Shown: positions 10,499-21,976 of the stretch, piece after piece
Numbering within the stretch: the stretch's first letter is position 1
Layout: each line of letters starts with the position of its first letter
DNA from: Hyphochytrium catenoides
Taxonomy: Eukaryota; Sar; Hyphochytriomycetes; Hyphochytriales; Hyphochytriaceae
Length of the DNA stretch: 64,000 nucleotides
NCBI GenBank assembly: GCA_900088475.1
Contig: FLMG01001670.1
Coordinates: 56,094 to 120,093 of the forward strand
Direction of reading: 5' to 3'
The notes under the pieces: model-generated
Database searches by the model: none
What the model was told of the DNA's origin: nothing
The model's input: the letters and a program-made list of their open reading frames with translations, nothing else
Program-made: the position numbers and the translations under genes

Positions 10499-11417
10499 TT
10501 AGGTAAAGCATCGCCTAAGGGATATACCGCAGTTGGAGGCCAAAATGATGTAGATAACCACAATCACGACTGTCGTGATGATCAATGTCATTTTCAAGTT
10601 CAGCGTCTGCATCTTGCACTTGAGCTTGTTTGAGCTTGTCTCCATTTGGAGAGCATTTTCCTCGAGTTTCTTGGTCTTGCCGACTAGAGTATCTAGCTCT
10701 TCCTGATGGACCATCAGCTAGAAGCGTGCAGCGCCAAAGAATGTCAGTTATCCACACCTAACCATATCGGGACCTGAAGGGATCATCAAACCTTATCAAC
10801 ACTGTCTAAGAGCTTCTGCTTGACTTCTTCCACGCCCTCTTTCATCTCTTCGACGGCGGTGTAATGAGATTTTCTTGCCCATCTTCGAGTGATCGTCTCC
10901 AGCTGTTCTTTAAAGTCATCCATGGCGTAGGCGATCGCATGTTTCGGAGCTTCTGTGCCATACTGGACAATAAAATTTTGCTCCACCTCCTGCAAATAAG
11001 CATGCCCGACAGCGGCCTTAATATGGTCCTCCGTCATGCAAAAGTATGTCAGCCCCGATCGCACTCTTGCATAGAAGTGGTAATCCTTATCTTCGACTTT
11101 GTGGCTGAAGAGGAGCTAGGTCATAAGCAAGTTAGCTGGGTAGTATTGGGATAGATGGCTGACCCTAGTAAGGTTCTTACATCCTGATCCACCTCTGTGG
11201 GGACTTTATTCAAGAGCAATACTGTTTGTGTCGTCAGGGAAAGGACGTTGACTTCGGCATACTGGCAAAGGACGGTGCTCCCTCGGGCTATAAGCACTAC
11301 AAGGATTGGCTTTCTACGACCTGGACTGCCGCTTGGGCTTCTTTCTTTGTGCTCTTCCTCAGAGTCAGCGTGGCCCCTTTTTTCCCTCCGGCGATGACGA
11401 GAAGAATGAGCCGACAT
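10499..11417 (-). CDS. Longin-domain R-SNARE, VAMP7-like, with non-Arg central layer
   Basis: Three exons (11181..11417, 10792..11115, 10499..10717) give 259 residues with consistent phase. The ATG at 11417 starts a basic, Ser-rich leader of about 35 residues (HRRREKRGH) ahead of the longin domain (PILVVLIARGSTVLCQYAEV); typical VAMP7 longins begin near residue 1. The SNARE helix runs from EEVKQKLLDSVDK through LDTLVGKTKKLEENALQ, followed by a single C-terminal anchor (TLIITTVVIVVIYIILASNC). Aligned to synaptobrevin VDKVLERDQKL, this protein reads VDKLMVHQEEL, so the zero-layer Arg is His (codon CAT). The residue lies close to the exon 2/3 junction, but no other acceptor nearby gives Arg in frame. 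Role by family: fusion of endolysosomal or secretory vesicles. Confidence 0.88.
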
Positions 11418-12683
11418 CCCGCCGCCCGCCAGCTGCTTCTTCCTAGTGGGTCCTCCGCCAGAGATCCACCTATTGGCAAGCAGCCTCACAGCTTTGCATT
11501 GGCGCGACACCGCTGTAGGCCAAACATGCGCTTCAAGTTGTCCTTTTAGCTCTCTTTACAAGTCGCTGCTACAAAGAGCGATGCCAGAACTCATCAACCG
11601 CTATGAGCCTAGGACCTGTCTAGTCTAACTGCTGACGGCTGGACGAGCAGGTGAGACAAGACCTAGTCGTCGCTTTATTGATCAGTAGTTGCACCGCTTT
11701 ATAGAACTACCTTGCCTTATTACATCCAAATCTTCGTGCCCTCATCAAGACTTGCCGCCGATCTCCAAATAGAACTTTCTGCTCTTCGGTTATCATCAAC
11801 AACCCCTAGCACAAGTCATGACCATGCTGAATATCTAACACAATATGGAAGTAATTACAGATAAGGCCGTGAACGTTTAGGATATATACTATTCACATAT
11901 GCTACTGTACCCTCTGTCAACAGTGACCTTTGGAGAACGAAACCATACAGACTAAAATAAACAGAAATATCAGACAGAATAAATCTCTCCGGAGATTATC
12001 AATGTAACCTTATTTGTATTTGCACACAAAGAGGAAAATCGGCGACATAAATTTTATCAGTTTTATTGTCCAAGAAGTTCTGAACCTCAACCTCTCACCT
12101 CTCAGACGGCTTCCTTGTGGTCAGGAGCTCCACAATCAGCAACTGAGGCAGCCTGCAGCATGATGAGCGTGGGTATGATCTCTGAGTCGTACTCACTATC
12201 GTTTTTATAAAAGATCTTGTCCAGCAGACTGTCAGTGCAACTTACGGCCAGGAAGAAAGGCCTCCTCTTGGCCGAGCTGTACGGGGAACGCGTGGAATTG
12301 AGCTGCTTTCCTTTGCTTACATAAGTTGGCAAGCGGTGAAGCTCCGCAATGTTCAATTGGACGACCTACCCTGGCGGACTCCCTAGAGGTCCTCCTGTCA
12401 ACGACTTTCAGCAGCTGTAAGTAGAACCGACCTATGCTACAGACTCCGACCCTCACTCGTGAGATGTGCATTGTAGTCGCGGTCGACAGATCGCTTCATT
12501 ACACCGGGCGGTCCCAAATGTGCGAGCAATAAATCAAGATCAATCTATCTTCGATGTGAGCTTCACCTCAGTTGGCAACGTGGTGTTATTTTTGAGAATG
12601 TAAGGTCAATTACAGGGTTCTACGAGGGCCAGTGCTAACGAATCTCTGTTACTTTAGCACGTTAGGCCCAAGATTTCCCACAG
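11418..12683. other. Intergenic region between SNARE and VPS37 genes
   Basis: About 1.27 kb. Positions 11820-12070 are AT-rich with no open frame. A minus-strand open stretch at 12102-12356 (ending SLLDKIFYKNDSEYDSEI..DHKEAV) has a plausible protein-like composition, but I recognise no family and see no supporting exons; it may be the last exon of a small gene or chance. The two flanking genes diverge, so both promoters should be here. Confidence 0.3.
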
Positions 12684-13951
12684 ATGCACCCGCCATACAG
12701 GTATCCAGTTGAATCTCTGTGTACAGTAGTAGTCCAGCACCTGAAACGCTGGCCTCCTTAGGTGCTAGGAGGTGACGTGCGCCACCCACTGTTAGATAAC
12801 AATGGCATGGTTTGCGGCCATCACGGTTTAGCGAACTGGAGCGCTCACAGTGACTTGGGACGAATAGGTCTGCAGCTAGGTTCCGTTATGATGCTTATGT
12901 TGCTTCCCTGACTCCTGCATCAACCTCCACCACAGCAAGGGAGCTTTTGGACGAGTTCCAGCGAAATCCACCTGCTGTTCCTCAGAATCCATACGCCTAC
13001 GGTGCATCACCACCTCAGCAATTGAGTAATTCTCCTCCTGTTGGGGCTCCAGTATCCTATGCTTCCCCCTCTGTGGTGTCAAGCCCTTCCGCGTTCTCTC
13101 CCGTACAGTCCGGTGAATCCGGAAGGCTATCACAGACGACAAGCACTTCTCAGCGTGTCTCAAGCACTTCTGCTAGAGTACAGGAAGAGGTAGGACAGTA
13201 GAATAGGTGGTGGGATGTGGAATTCTCACTTACTAGCCTGGCGTCATTAATGTTTCCGTATGCCAGGAGAGACTTAAAGCCGCAGCTGAAAATTTGACTA
13301 GTGCCATCCCACCGATTCCCTCGGAGTTCCCAGAGCTACAGTCACTTAGCAAAACCGAGATAGAGCGGCTTCTTGTAGATTCAGAAGAACGTCGGGCGTT
13401 TATGATGAATCTATCCTCGGTAAAAGCATACCAAGGAATGAAAGAGGAGGTCTTCCGTTCAAACGTTGCTGCCGCCAGTACGTATCATCCTTTTCGCAGC
13501 TGAGTTTTGCATGGAAGCGTCCTCTTAGTATAACACAACGCAACTCTTAGGGAAGAATCTGGAACTCGAGAACGAGATTGAACAGATCAACAACCGGATT
13601 GATATCCTTCGAGTGGAGTTACAGAATGAGATTGACAGCTTCAGACAGAAGCAGCAGAGACAGCAGACTCTTGCACAGGTGAAGCGGTCTTTTAAGGATC
13701 GATTAGAGTCCATCATGTCCCTTGGCAGAGACTAACTGGCTGCTTCCTTTTAGCAATTCCAGCCACAGCAACTTGTAGAGCGGCTAGCAGCAGCAGCAGC
13801 AGCAGTGGAGACACAGACACGACAGCTAGATGCTGACTTCACTGACGGAAAGATAGGTGTCACAGATTTTGGCAAAGAGTATGTGAAGCTTCGCACCCTC
13901 TACTATGTGCGCAAGCTTAAAGTGGACAAGTTAAGGGGGACTGTTCGCTGA
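12684..13951 (+). CDS. VPS37: VPS37-like ESCRT-I subunit (Mod(r) domain)
   Basis: Five exons (12684..12700, 12880..13189, 13267..13477, 13551..13678, 13754..13951) give 287 residues in phase. The first coding exon is only 17 bases (MHPPY plus two bases). A Pro/Ser/Gln-rich N-terminal region of about 95 residues precedes the Mod(r) domain: FPELQSLSKTEIERLLVDSE, a coiled-coil segment (LELENEIEQINNRIDILRVE), an Ala run coded by CAG units (near 13785-13803), and the closing FGKEYVKLRTLYYVRKLKV. VPS37 bridges VPS23 and VPS28 in ESCRT-I, which sorts ubiquitinated cargo into multivesicular bodies. Length and domain order suit animal/plant VPS37. It ends 159 bases from the stop of the convergent RING-like gene. 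Confidence 0.88.
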
Positions 13952-14110
13952 GTACTGCCATAGGATCATGACAGCACCATGAAGTTGCTGGATCTATGGG
14001 CAAATAACTGGTGGTCCCTTAGCAACTTTTTATCGGGACAATCTTGGTCTTGTTCATATAAATAAGCAAATGTATAGCCAATAAATATTGAGGTTAAGGA
14101 ATGGTCAAAT

Positions 14111-15123
14111 CTAATCATCGTCAACTCGTCGGTCGACGGGACTATTCGTTCTCCCAGGCTCTGCAAAAGGTTGTGGTTGAGGAGCCTGCGACTCCGTAGG
14201 CTGAGGATTGAAGGGTCTGGGGCGATCAGTCCGATCGTTGGGCGCATCAGTTAACTGTTGCCTATGGCCACTGATGGGTAGCAGAGAGACAAAAAAGCCC
14301 CAAATGATACGAATGATGAGCAAGATGAGACCCAGAGGTCCTTCCCGGGCGTTAGGATGGAGCACCACTGATGGCGGTCGATAAGCCTGCCGGTCAGATG
14401 ACGCACCGCTGGGATTATCCACCCTACTTCGGCCTGCAAGCAAACAGGCTTACTTCCCTTGGCCTGACAACGTCCGGTACCAAGTAACCTACCCTGCGTC
14501 TGATGCGGTATAACCATAATAGAACTTCCAGGCTCGATCTCTGACCCTGAAGAAACCACTCGCCCACTGCAGATGACCTTGAGCGACTCTCTGATCGTGT
14601 GCATTGTCAGGGAAAAGCAGTGTAGGTTGGAGAAGCTTGTCTTACATATGGAACAGCCGCCGCAGCTCATTGAGAGGATCAGGTACATTCCATCTTGAGC
14701 ACAGAAGTTCGTATATAGCTCCCATGTATCGCACCTTCCACAGTCACGCCAACTGAGCTTTAATCCAGGAAAGGGTCTTCCTTGGGGCAACACTTACCTT
14801 CACTGGGACACGCAAGAGTTCCTCCCCGGCAAACGGAAAGTGAGATTCCTCGCGGACCAAAGAGACCTTTTCCGCACAGACTGGACACCGATTTTGAGGT
14901 GAAAGGACACCGCAGATGCACGCTTTGCTGTGGTTCATTAGAGCAGGGATCAGAGGCTGCGAACCTTTAAGCAACAATGGTGAGATTCGTACCAGAAGCA
15001 GTGACCACACGGCTCAGCAAAGCACATTGGTACTCCTCCAAGGTCGGACTCGCAGAGAGGACATTGAAAGAGAGATGAATCCAACTCCCTCGTGGTCGGT
15101 GGTACGGACGCTGGTTGATCCAT
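14111..15123 (-). CDS. RING-like zinc-binding membrane protein
   Basis: The ATG at 15123 begins MDQPASVPPTTRELDS, then CPLC..MCF..CGHCF, the first half of a RING-type zinc site. Farther on (14850-14940) CIC..NRCPVC supplies a likely second half, then LSWRDCGRCDTWELYTNF and SCGGCS add more Cys pairs. The last exon has one strong membrane span (PLGLILLIIRIIWGFFVSLL) and a Pro/Gln-rich tail ending VDDD. Exon joins around 15000 and 14640 could not be made to agree in phase, so the structure is approximate. A membrane-bound E3 ubiquitin ligase is the simplest reading but is inference; a Cys-rich phosphatase or other zinc protein is possible. Confidence 0.55.
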
Positions 15124-15605
15124 TGCGAATTATCCGGCTCAGTCGATCTAATGGCTCAACTTGAAAGCTGAGTGAGGCCTCCCCTTATTGAGCCTGGAAA
15201 GTAGGTCAACTCCAGCTCCAGCTCATCAGCGCAGAAGAACGTTCAAAGAACCTTTTGAAGATCAGAATCGTCATCTGCTGGCTTGAAGCGTTGGTCTCAC
15301 TCAGCACCAAACAAAACGACGGCCGCAATGTTGACTGTTCGCCTCTTGCTAGGAATGCATTGTACATCCCCCAGCAGAGACCAACGTTAACAGCTCTATC
15401 GGAAGGGTACCAGTGTTGAAAACTGCTGATCAGAACTCATCAGATTCTTACCTTCGCCACGATCAAGAGCCAACCCAGCACTCAGTCCTTCAGCTGCCGC
15501 GCTGCGCCCCACTTAATGGCAGCAAAATCTCTATAGATTGGGTCTGGGACAGTGGCGTAGAGGTGGCGTAGAGGTCTGAGATATAGTCTTGCTGAGCAGC
15601 TCGCA
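15124..15605. other. Intergenic, divergent promoter region
   Basis: About 480 bases between the start codons of the RING-like gene and GatC. No open frame resembling a protein is seen. An 11-base direct repeat (gtggcgtagag, twice) occurs near 15551-15572. Confidence 0.4.
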
Positions 15606-16483
15606 ATGACGACAACTATCTCTTCCAGAAGTCTGTCTAGACTGATAAGGCCGAGAAGATTTATATGTGGGAGCTCCTCTATCGTTGCTCGGCTGATAGG
15701 GCGTAAGAGGGCTCTAGCAATAGGTCCGCCTCACAACTTTCCACCTGTTGACAGTGTACGTATTCGCTTCATTCTCTGTAAGGGTTCACCTTTTGCATCC
15801 ACCGTCTCAAAAGTGACGACTATCTAGGCTCCCTCAGTGCCGTCATGGTCCATTGAATCTCTGGGTCTTACGGGTGTCTCAAGAGAGGGCGAAGTCGCGA
15901 TATCTAGAGAGCTGGTATGACTTTTCTTCAACGTTTTGCCTTGAAGAAAAGTCTGACAATCATGCGTGGATCTACCGCGCTGCATCTAAGTTTGACAAAC
16001 TAGCTGAGCTGGCCCATTTAGATGCCGATGAAGAGGATGTCAACCGCTTTCGCAAGGACATAGGGACGATTATCAAGTGCGTCGACAACATTCAGGTACA
16101 TTGGGAACACGACCTGGGCGTTGCCCGCCTTATACCTTCGGTGAAATCATGCTCACTCTTCTATGTCCATGGTGTAGCGAAGCGATGCAGCAGTGGAGAG
16201 CTCTAGTATATACACAGGCGCAGCACTGGCCACAGAGGGTGAGCATTACTTCTCACACCCGCAGACGCCCGTCAAACATGTTCCCTACGTATCTGTGATT
16301 GCCTTTTCTTACTATATTCTCATTTGTTCCTCTGTGACCTTAGAAAACTCCAAAATCATCCGACTGAAAGCTCCACTGAGGCAAGGCGATGAGCCCGCGA
16401 TGTACTCCCAGGATTCAGTGCTAAAGAACGCCAGGGTCACGGATAGAGGATTCTTCGTTGTTCCAAAGATCATTGAAAACTGA
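15606..16483 (+). CDS. gatC: Glutamyl-tRNA(Gln) amidotransferase subunit C, organellar
   Basis: The core exon (about 15947 to 16095) reads KFDKLAELAHLDADEEDVNR..IIKCVDNIQ, the helical N-terminal pair of GatC. A small exon (16199..16238, SSSIYTGAALATE) and the last exon (16344..16483: LRQGDEP, LKNARVTDRGFFVVPKIIE, stop) give the characteristic C-terminal strand of the family; these three join in phase. The first exon from ATG 15606 is rich in Ser and Arg with no acid (MTTTISSRSLSRLIRPRR), a typical mitochondrial or plastid presequence, but its join to the core exon does not fit in phase, so another exon may lie at 15780-15930. GatC stabilises GatA/GatB, which amidate Glu-tRNA(Gln) to Gln-tRNA(Gln) in organelles. 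Confidence 0.85.
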
Positions 16484-16732
16484 AGTAGGTCCAAAGAGGC
16501 ATTAAAAAGAGGACAACGCTAAGACTGCCCTGGAGTAACTATATATATTTACCCATTATAGCTCATGAGCTCTGTTGTCTCAGAACGCAATATAGCCTGC
16601 TCCCACCCCGGCGAATCTCTCTCAGAGGCTTGATCTCCAGTCTACGTGGGAGCTTTTAGACTTCATGCAACACTCTACCAACAGAGGCTTGTGTATCTAT
16701 GCATTCCTCCCCAAGTCCTTTGAGCTGGAGTG

Positions 16733-19573
16733 TTATGGTCGCCCACCGCCCACGAAAGGATCATATGCGACCTCCACTGAGCCCGGAGGCATGGCTACAC
16801 TGCCTGCCGATCGTGTTGACACGTTTCGGCTACTAGAAACTTTAGCGCTGACAACCTTTGCATTTGCGGCAAGTGCAGTGCTATGCATGAGCGTTTGCCC
16901 AGTATGTGCCGATGTTGGAGGAATAGGTGGCGCAGCTGGGTGTGCTTGCATATTAGGAGGAGGGTTTGGGGCGGCCGGAGAGGCTGGTGCTCTGTAGCTA
17001 TGCTGGCCTGGCTTCTGAGAGTGTTGTCTGGAGACAGGACTATTCATGTTTGCATTTTGGGTGAGGTTGAATATGACGAGTGCGCGGTAGTAGAGGATAA
17101 AGTGGTAGCCAATAAGCTTCGCAAACCAGGCGTAGTAACCCTTGTGCGGATCTGACTCATAGAGTATGAACACAACATTGCCAACAATGAAGGGGATGTG
17201 CAAAACGGAGAGAGAGACAGCCATCGTCCAGATCCTTTCACTAAGGGTCCTTCTGGAAGGCTCTTGCTTTCTCTCCCCTCCTGCGCGGCCTATGGCGTTG
17301 ATGAATTCATTCAAAGACTGGTTTGTGAGAATCTTCAGATCGCTTGTCTTCGCACTATCCGCCCACGACCTCTTTGCAGGCCCCAGGCCGCCATTCGAAG
17401 GAGAAGGTGCGGGCACAACCTTGTGTCCTCCTCCTCCTCCTACATCTATGTGTGTCGGTGAACTTGTTGCTGGGATCATTAGGCTTTCTCTTGCAGGGGG
17501 CCCGACGGAAGGGTCAACCGTGGTGCTAGCAAGTGTGGGCACATTTCGAAGGTTTTTGAAAGCTTCATCGGAACCGACCTTTGAGGCTTCTCCAGCAGTG
17601 ATCTGAGGACGTTATACAGATGGTGTGAATTTAGAGTTCTACCCAGCTATCGCTATAGAGCTATGAGCCTCCTTTCAAGGTAGGTGGCGGACGACAGATA
17701 GGAAGAGGTATCAATAAGGCGGGAGAAGAGCGAAGAGTTGATATTCTCTTAGAAGAAAACTCTCTCTAGGGGGATGATGACGTCGGGTTTCGTACCTGTG
17801 CAAGCGTCCGGGGTGACATTTTGAGGCCTCCAGCTCCTGAAGCTCCTGAGAAGCTGGAGGCTCGTCTCCGACCTCTCGTTCCCTTTGTTCCTACGCTGGT
17901 AGTACTTCCTTTCCTTGACACAGGAGCGGGAGAGGTAGAACCGTCACCTTCCGCTTTCGCCTCCTCACCCACAACTCTTCCAGCAGCATGCGGGGAGCCG
18001 GGAAGTTTAGCCCGAGTCGTATGAGTTTTCTTAGCAGTTCCCAGCCCGTCGTCCCGCCCTTCCTCAGGTATGTCCGGGACACGCGAACTCGCCGCCTTAG
18101 CGCTGGTTACTTTGGCACTTGCAGCCTTAGCACTTTGCGTCTTTCTCTGAGCTCCTCTAGGCTGAACCGAGACGGAAGCCACGGACATTGCTGTGCGATT
18201 GGACTTCACTTTTTCTGATTCCGCCAGAATCCTACTTAGTTTGGCGCCGCCAAGGAGAAGAGCTGCAGCCAGGACGAAGACCGAACCCGTGAGGACAATC
18301 GTGGCGGCAACGTCGTACTCTAAGTATGCTAAAACGGCATATAATATGCAGAAGAGTACCCCCACGCCAATTGAGAGGAGCTGGATATCTTTCATAGAGC
18401 CTACGAAGACCAGACAGGCATCCGGGAGAGAGGAAAGAGGTGAGTGGAAGTCATGAGCAAGGAAAGACGAAGGTGGAAGTAGGTCAAGGCCAAGGTTAGT
18501 CTCCACTATCCGTTTCCCCTTTTCTGGCCCCTTGTGCCACCGTTTCTGTTGTCTCATAATCTCTGCCTCGCCGTTTTCATATATTGTGAAGTTGAGCAGC
18601 CCTATGTCCCCCTTTCACTAATAAGGCACCGAACTTACCAGCGCCATGACGCTTCATGGAACTAGCACTGGATGCTACATTCAGCCAGGTGAGGGCGAGG
18701 GAAAGGTCAGCCATTATGAGGCTGACTCCATACATAGAGGAAAGAAATGGGACCAGGTAGCGATCCATAGAAAATTTCTCATCAACATGCAATGCTGTCA
18801 AGAGATAGCAGACGTGGATCATGAAAGAAGATACAGCCCCCATTACGCCGTTCACGAGCAGAACCATTCCTTTCCCATTCGTGTATGTCAGCTGCAAGTT
18901 AAATAACCGGCCAGTGGTTAGTTACATATTCTCTCTTCATTGCTCCGGTGCGGTTCCGGACTTATTTGCAGAACACGCAGAACTGTGCAGACGCATTGAA
19001 TCCTTAACCATACCTGTTGAGCATTAGGGCCATGCAACGGACGATTCCAAAAGACCTGGACGGTCCATCCAAAGACAAAGAGCAAAATGATAGCGTTGAT
19101 GGCAGTAAAGCCTGCGCCGCCATAAGTTACCTATGAGGGTGAGCTGTTAGCCAGGATAGCACCCTGATCAATAAAATTTGGCATCCACGATACGTCAGAA
19201 AAGGCTACAAGTCTCCAAACAAGATAAAAGTAGTACAGGAGGGGCTCACGTTGGAGGCACTGTTGCAGGAATTGCTCTCATTCCAGAACCCGTAGAACGA
19301 AGAGCAGGCGCAGGTCGTGAACGAAGACACGTTGCTAAGAGTTCCACCGAAAGTGTAGCAGCTATAGCCCCCAGAACATTCGATATTCTTGGCGCACGCT
19401 GGATGGGCGGGGTCATGTAGAGGAACAGTCTGTGTTGACTCCTTATCGTCAGCAGGCCGGTAGTCGCCGTCGCCGACGCCGCTCGTAACTAGAGGAGCGC
19501 AGACGAGAAGCAGGAGAAACCCTGCCATCCAGCCGACGACTCGGGCACGAAGGGACAAACTCATCTGGTCCAT
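16733..19573 (-). CDS. Unrecognised membrane protein: signal peptide, Cys-rich ectodomain, about 7 spans
   Basis: Five exons (19250..19573, 19014..19130, 18639..18891, 17796..18400, 16733..17602) join in perfect phase to give 722 residues. It starts with a signal peptide (VVGWMAGFLLLLVCAPLVTS), then a Cys-rich segment with CAKNIECSGGYSCYTFGG and CACSSFYGFW, EGF-like in spacing. About seven hydrophobic segments follow, including AINAIILLFVFGWTVQVF, MVLLVNGVMGAVSSFMIHV, SLIMADLSLALTWLNVA, LLSIGVGVLFCILYAVLAYL, IVLTGSVFVLAAALLLGG, LSVLHIPFIVGNVVFILY and KLIGYHFILYYRALVIFNL. A long Ala/Ser/Lys-rich loop lies between spans 5 and 6, and the tail is Pro- and Ser-rich. I recognise no family. A receptor-like seven-span topology is inferred. 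It ends 249 bases from the GatC stop. Confidence 0.75.
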
Positions 19574-21525
19574 AGTGACGCAAATCTATCACCTGTGCCA
19601 CCCACCGCTTCGAAAGATTATCATGGCCTCGCTGATGATGTCCAGTCAATAAGAATGATGGCGAAGCTCATAGCATATTGGCGTGGGCGCAATAACTTTT
19701 CTTGGGACGAGTACGGCGAATGTGCAACCCTATATCAGCAGGCAGAGGTCGGAATCGACTGTAGAAAGCCGGCGAAGAAGGAGTAGTCGGATCTAGCAGT
19801 AGTCTCCATGATGTACGTGGAGGCAGACCCCTTAGGTTTCTTCTTCAAGACAAGATGAGCAATAGGAGGGAGACTCCAAAGGAGGAGGATGATCAACCTG
19901 GTCATCACCTACCACCAACAGAACATAGCTCCGTCAGCGCCGCGCTTCTCTTGCATTGGGCGCTCTGTGGCGCCTGTCGCGCTCACAAAGCCACGCGCTT
20001 TCCAATAGAAAGAAGGCCAGCTGGAGATGAAACGGACGCTCAGTCAGGGGTCATGAGGTATCCTGAATATTAAACACTCCAAATGAGGTAGTTGAGGATG
20101 AAAGATGCATATATTCTCGATGTGTGCCTTAACCATTGCAATGGGAATGTAACGGCCTTGACAGTGGGGTTTCAGGTGATCGGAGGAATGGGATGAGCCG
20201 GCGCTATGCCTCGACTTCGCAAGTCTCCCATCTGCTTTGCATAGAAGCAGCTCTCAGCTGCACTCTCAGTCATGGCAGACTTTACGTCACTTATCGACCT
20301 CTTTCATTCTTCCTACAGGCACCACCACGCCCTGCTGTTGTCGTGCTTTCAGAGTCGTCTGCGTCCTACCTCTTCCTAGTTGCTAACTACCACAGGCATT
20401 GCGCCTCTTCTTGCAATAATCTTTTGGCTCTCCCACGAAGCACCTTTGCCATGCTGCTACATGGACCCTTCTCCAACCTTCGCAGTCGTATAGGATGGGG
20501 TCCCTTCGCTGTAGACATTTAAGAAGAAGGACCACGAGTATTAATGCGGATCGTGCTAAACTAACTCTCTGTTTGGACCACCTTACGGTGTGTTAGCTCA
20601 GGCAGTAGCCATGTCTAAGTGTTCGAGTTTGGTTGTAGGCTGGCTGTACTCTGGCGAAGGCTGGCCGTATGATGGGCTTTAACCAGCCCGCTCGAGGCAA
20701 GATACAAAAGGAATAGTCCACGGCAGAGTACGACGTGAGTAAAGTCAGCTTATAGCGAAGCCTCTCAACTGCAAGTGAGCAGTCAACAAGATTCTCAGGA
20801 GGTCACCTTGACGTCGACCACTTCTTACTGTCTGCAAGCCTTCTTTTCGCGATATTTGTCTAGGGCGATGGGAAAGAAAGAGCACAAGCACAACTCCTCA
20901 AGCACAACTCCTCATAATTCTGGACGGGTTTTTGCAGCTCGTACGCATGTATGAGCTGACCTGGAATTATCCTTCCCAGAAGTAATATAATGGTGATGGA
21001 ACAGTACATGTGACTGTTCAGCAGTGAACAATGGCGCAGAGACATGAAAAATCGCAGAGGCTTTCGATAAGAGTTGCAATCATAGCTCGTGCGTACGGAA
21101 CTATACTACTTTGGCCTCCCACTCATGTCCTGATAGATAAGATAGGACTTTGCCACTTATAATACCAATAACCTCTTTGTAATCCCTTGTCTGGCTCTGT
21201 CTCCCTACTCTAGGGAAGACCCTGCTCCTAAAGTGCATCTATCGCGTGGCTCAATACCGGCTCTCTAAGTGACCTAAGGTAAGATGAGCCACCACCAATT
21301 GTGCACTCAGGACAGATAATGGCACGTCTTGGTGGGCACAGTATCCCAGATCAGCAAGCACCCATCAGCCGAACGGGAGTCTCAACGGTCTACTAAAGCC
21401 TGGTCACCAACTTGTGTCCGCAATCGGTCTCGTGTTCCTACGGCAGCCTAACAAGGTCCCTACTGCCGGCCTGCCACTGCTCCTCCTGCAATGGCCAATG
21501 TTCGGTCGTTTGCCTCAGCATAACA
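19574..21525. other. Gene-poor region of about 2 kb
   Basis: Between the start of the seven-span gene and the stop of APC11 I see no recognisable protein. Plus-strand open stretches at 19640-19786 (AYWRGRNNFSWDEYGECATL) and 20136-20522 are long enough to be exons of an unknown plus-strand gene but match nothing and have no clear splice partners. A perfect 14-base tandem repeat (aagcacaactcctc) lies at 20886-20913. Confidence 0.3.
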
Positions 21526-21976
21526 CTAAGCTCTAAACTGCCAGTCCCTCCTACACATTGGGCATTGTTGCTTCGAGTTCTGTTGTGACCCGAGCCATTG
21601 CATTATGCAATGCATATGGAACGCATGATTACACTGGCCCCACACTGGATGGCAAGGTACGACGTTCGGTAAGATTGCTAGTAAATCGAGAGAATGAGGG
21701 CTTACCTGGTGGGCAGTCGTCCCCAGGAACTTTGCAGGTCGGACAGCATGCTTCAAAGGGCATTCTACAAATGCCGCAGCAGTCATCGTTCACATCCCAT
21801 TTCCACACAGCCACGCCGTGCCATCTGACCATGATTTATAAGTGTCAAATTCAGGCATGATAAGCTTTCGTCTGCTAACTCACCCTATCACCAGAATTAT
21901 TGAAGAGTTCAGATAAGCTACAGCAGTATGCGATAACAAAGAAGAATGTGAGCTTACTTTTTATCTCGACCTTCAT
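21526..21976 (-). CDS. APC11: APC11, RING-H2 subunit of the anaphase-promoting complex
   Basis: Exons 21958..21976 (MKVEIK plus one base), 21884..21917, 21706..21824 and 21526..21644 total 291 bases in frame, 96 residues. The core is unmistakable: WHGVAVWKWDVNDDCCGICR, CCPTCKVPGDDCP, VWGQCNHAFHMHCIMQWL and QQCPMCRRDWQF. All the Cys/His zinc ligands of the APC11 RING-H2 plus its extra Cys are present. APC11 binds the E2 and, with APC2, forms the catalytic centre that ubiquitinates cyclins and securin. The 34-base second exon is my inference: direct splicing of exon 1 to 3 breaks the frame, while including it adds about 12 residues (TYLNSSIILVIG) not present in the usual 84-residue protein. Confidence 0.9.

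Noticed and set aside
20136-20522. Plus-strand frame of 128 residues
   Set aside because: No recognisable motif or splice partners; kept only as a note in the gene-poor region.
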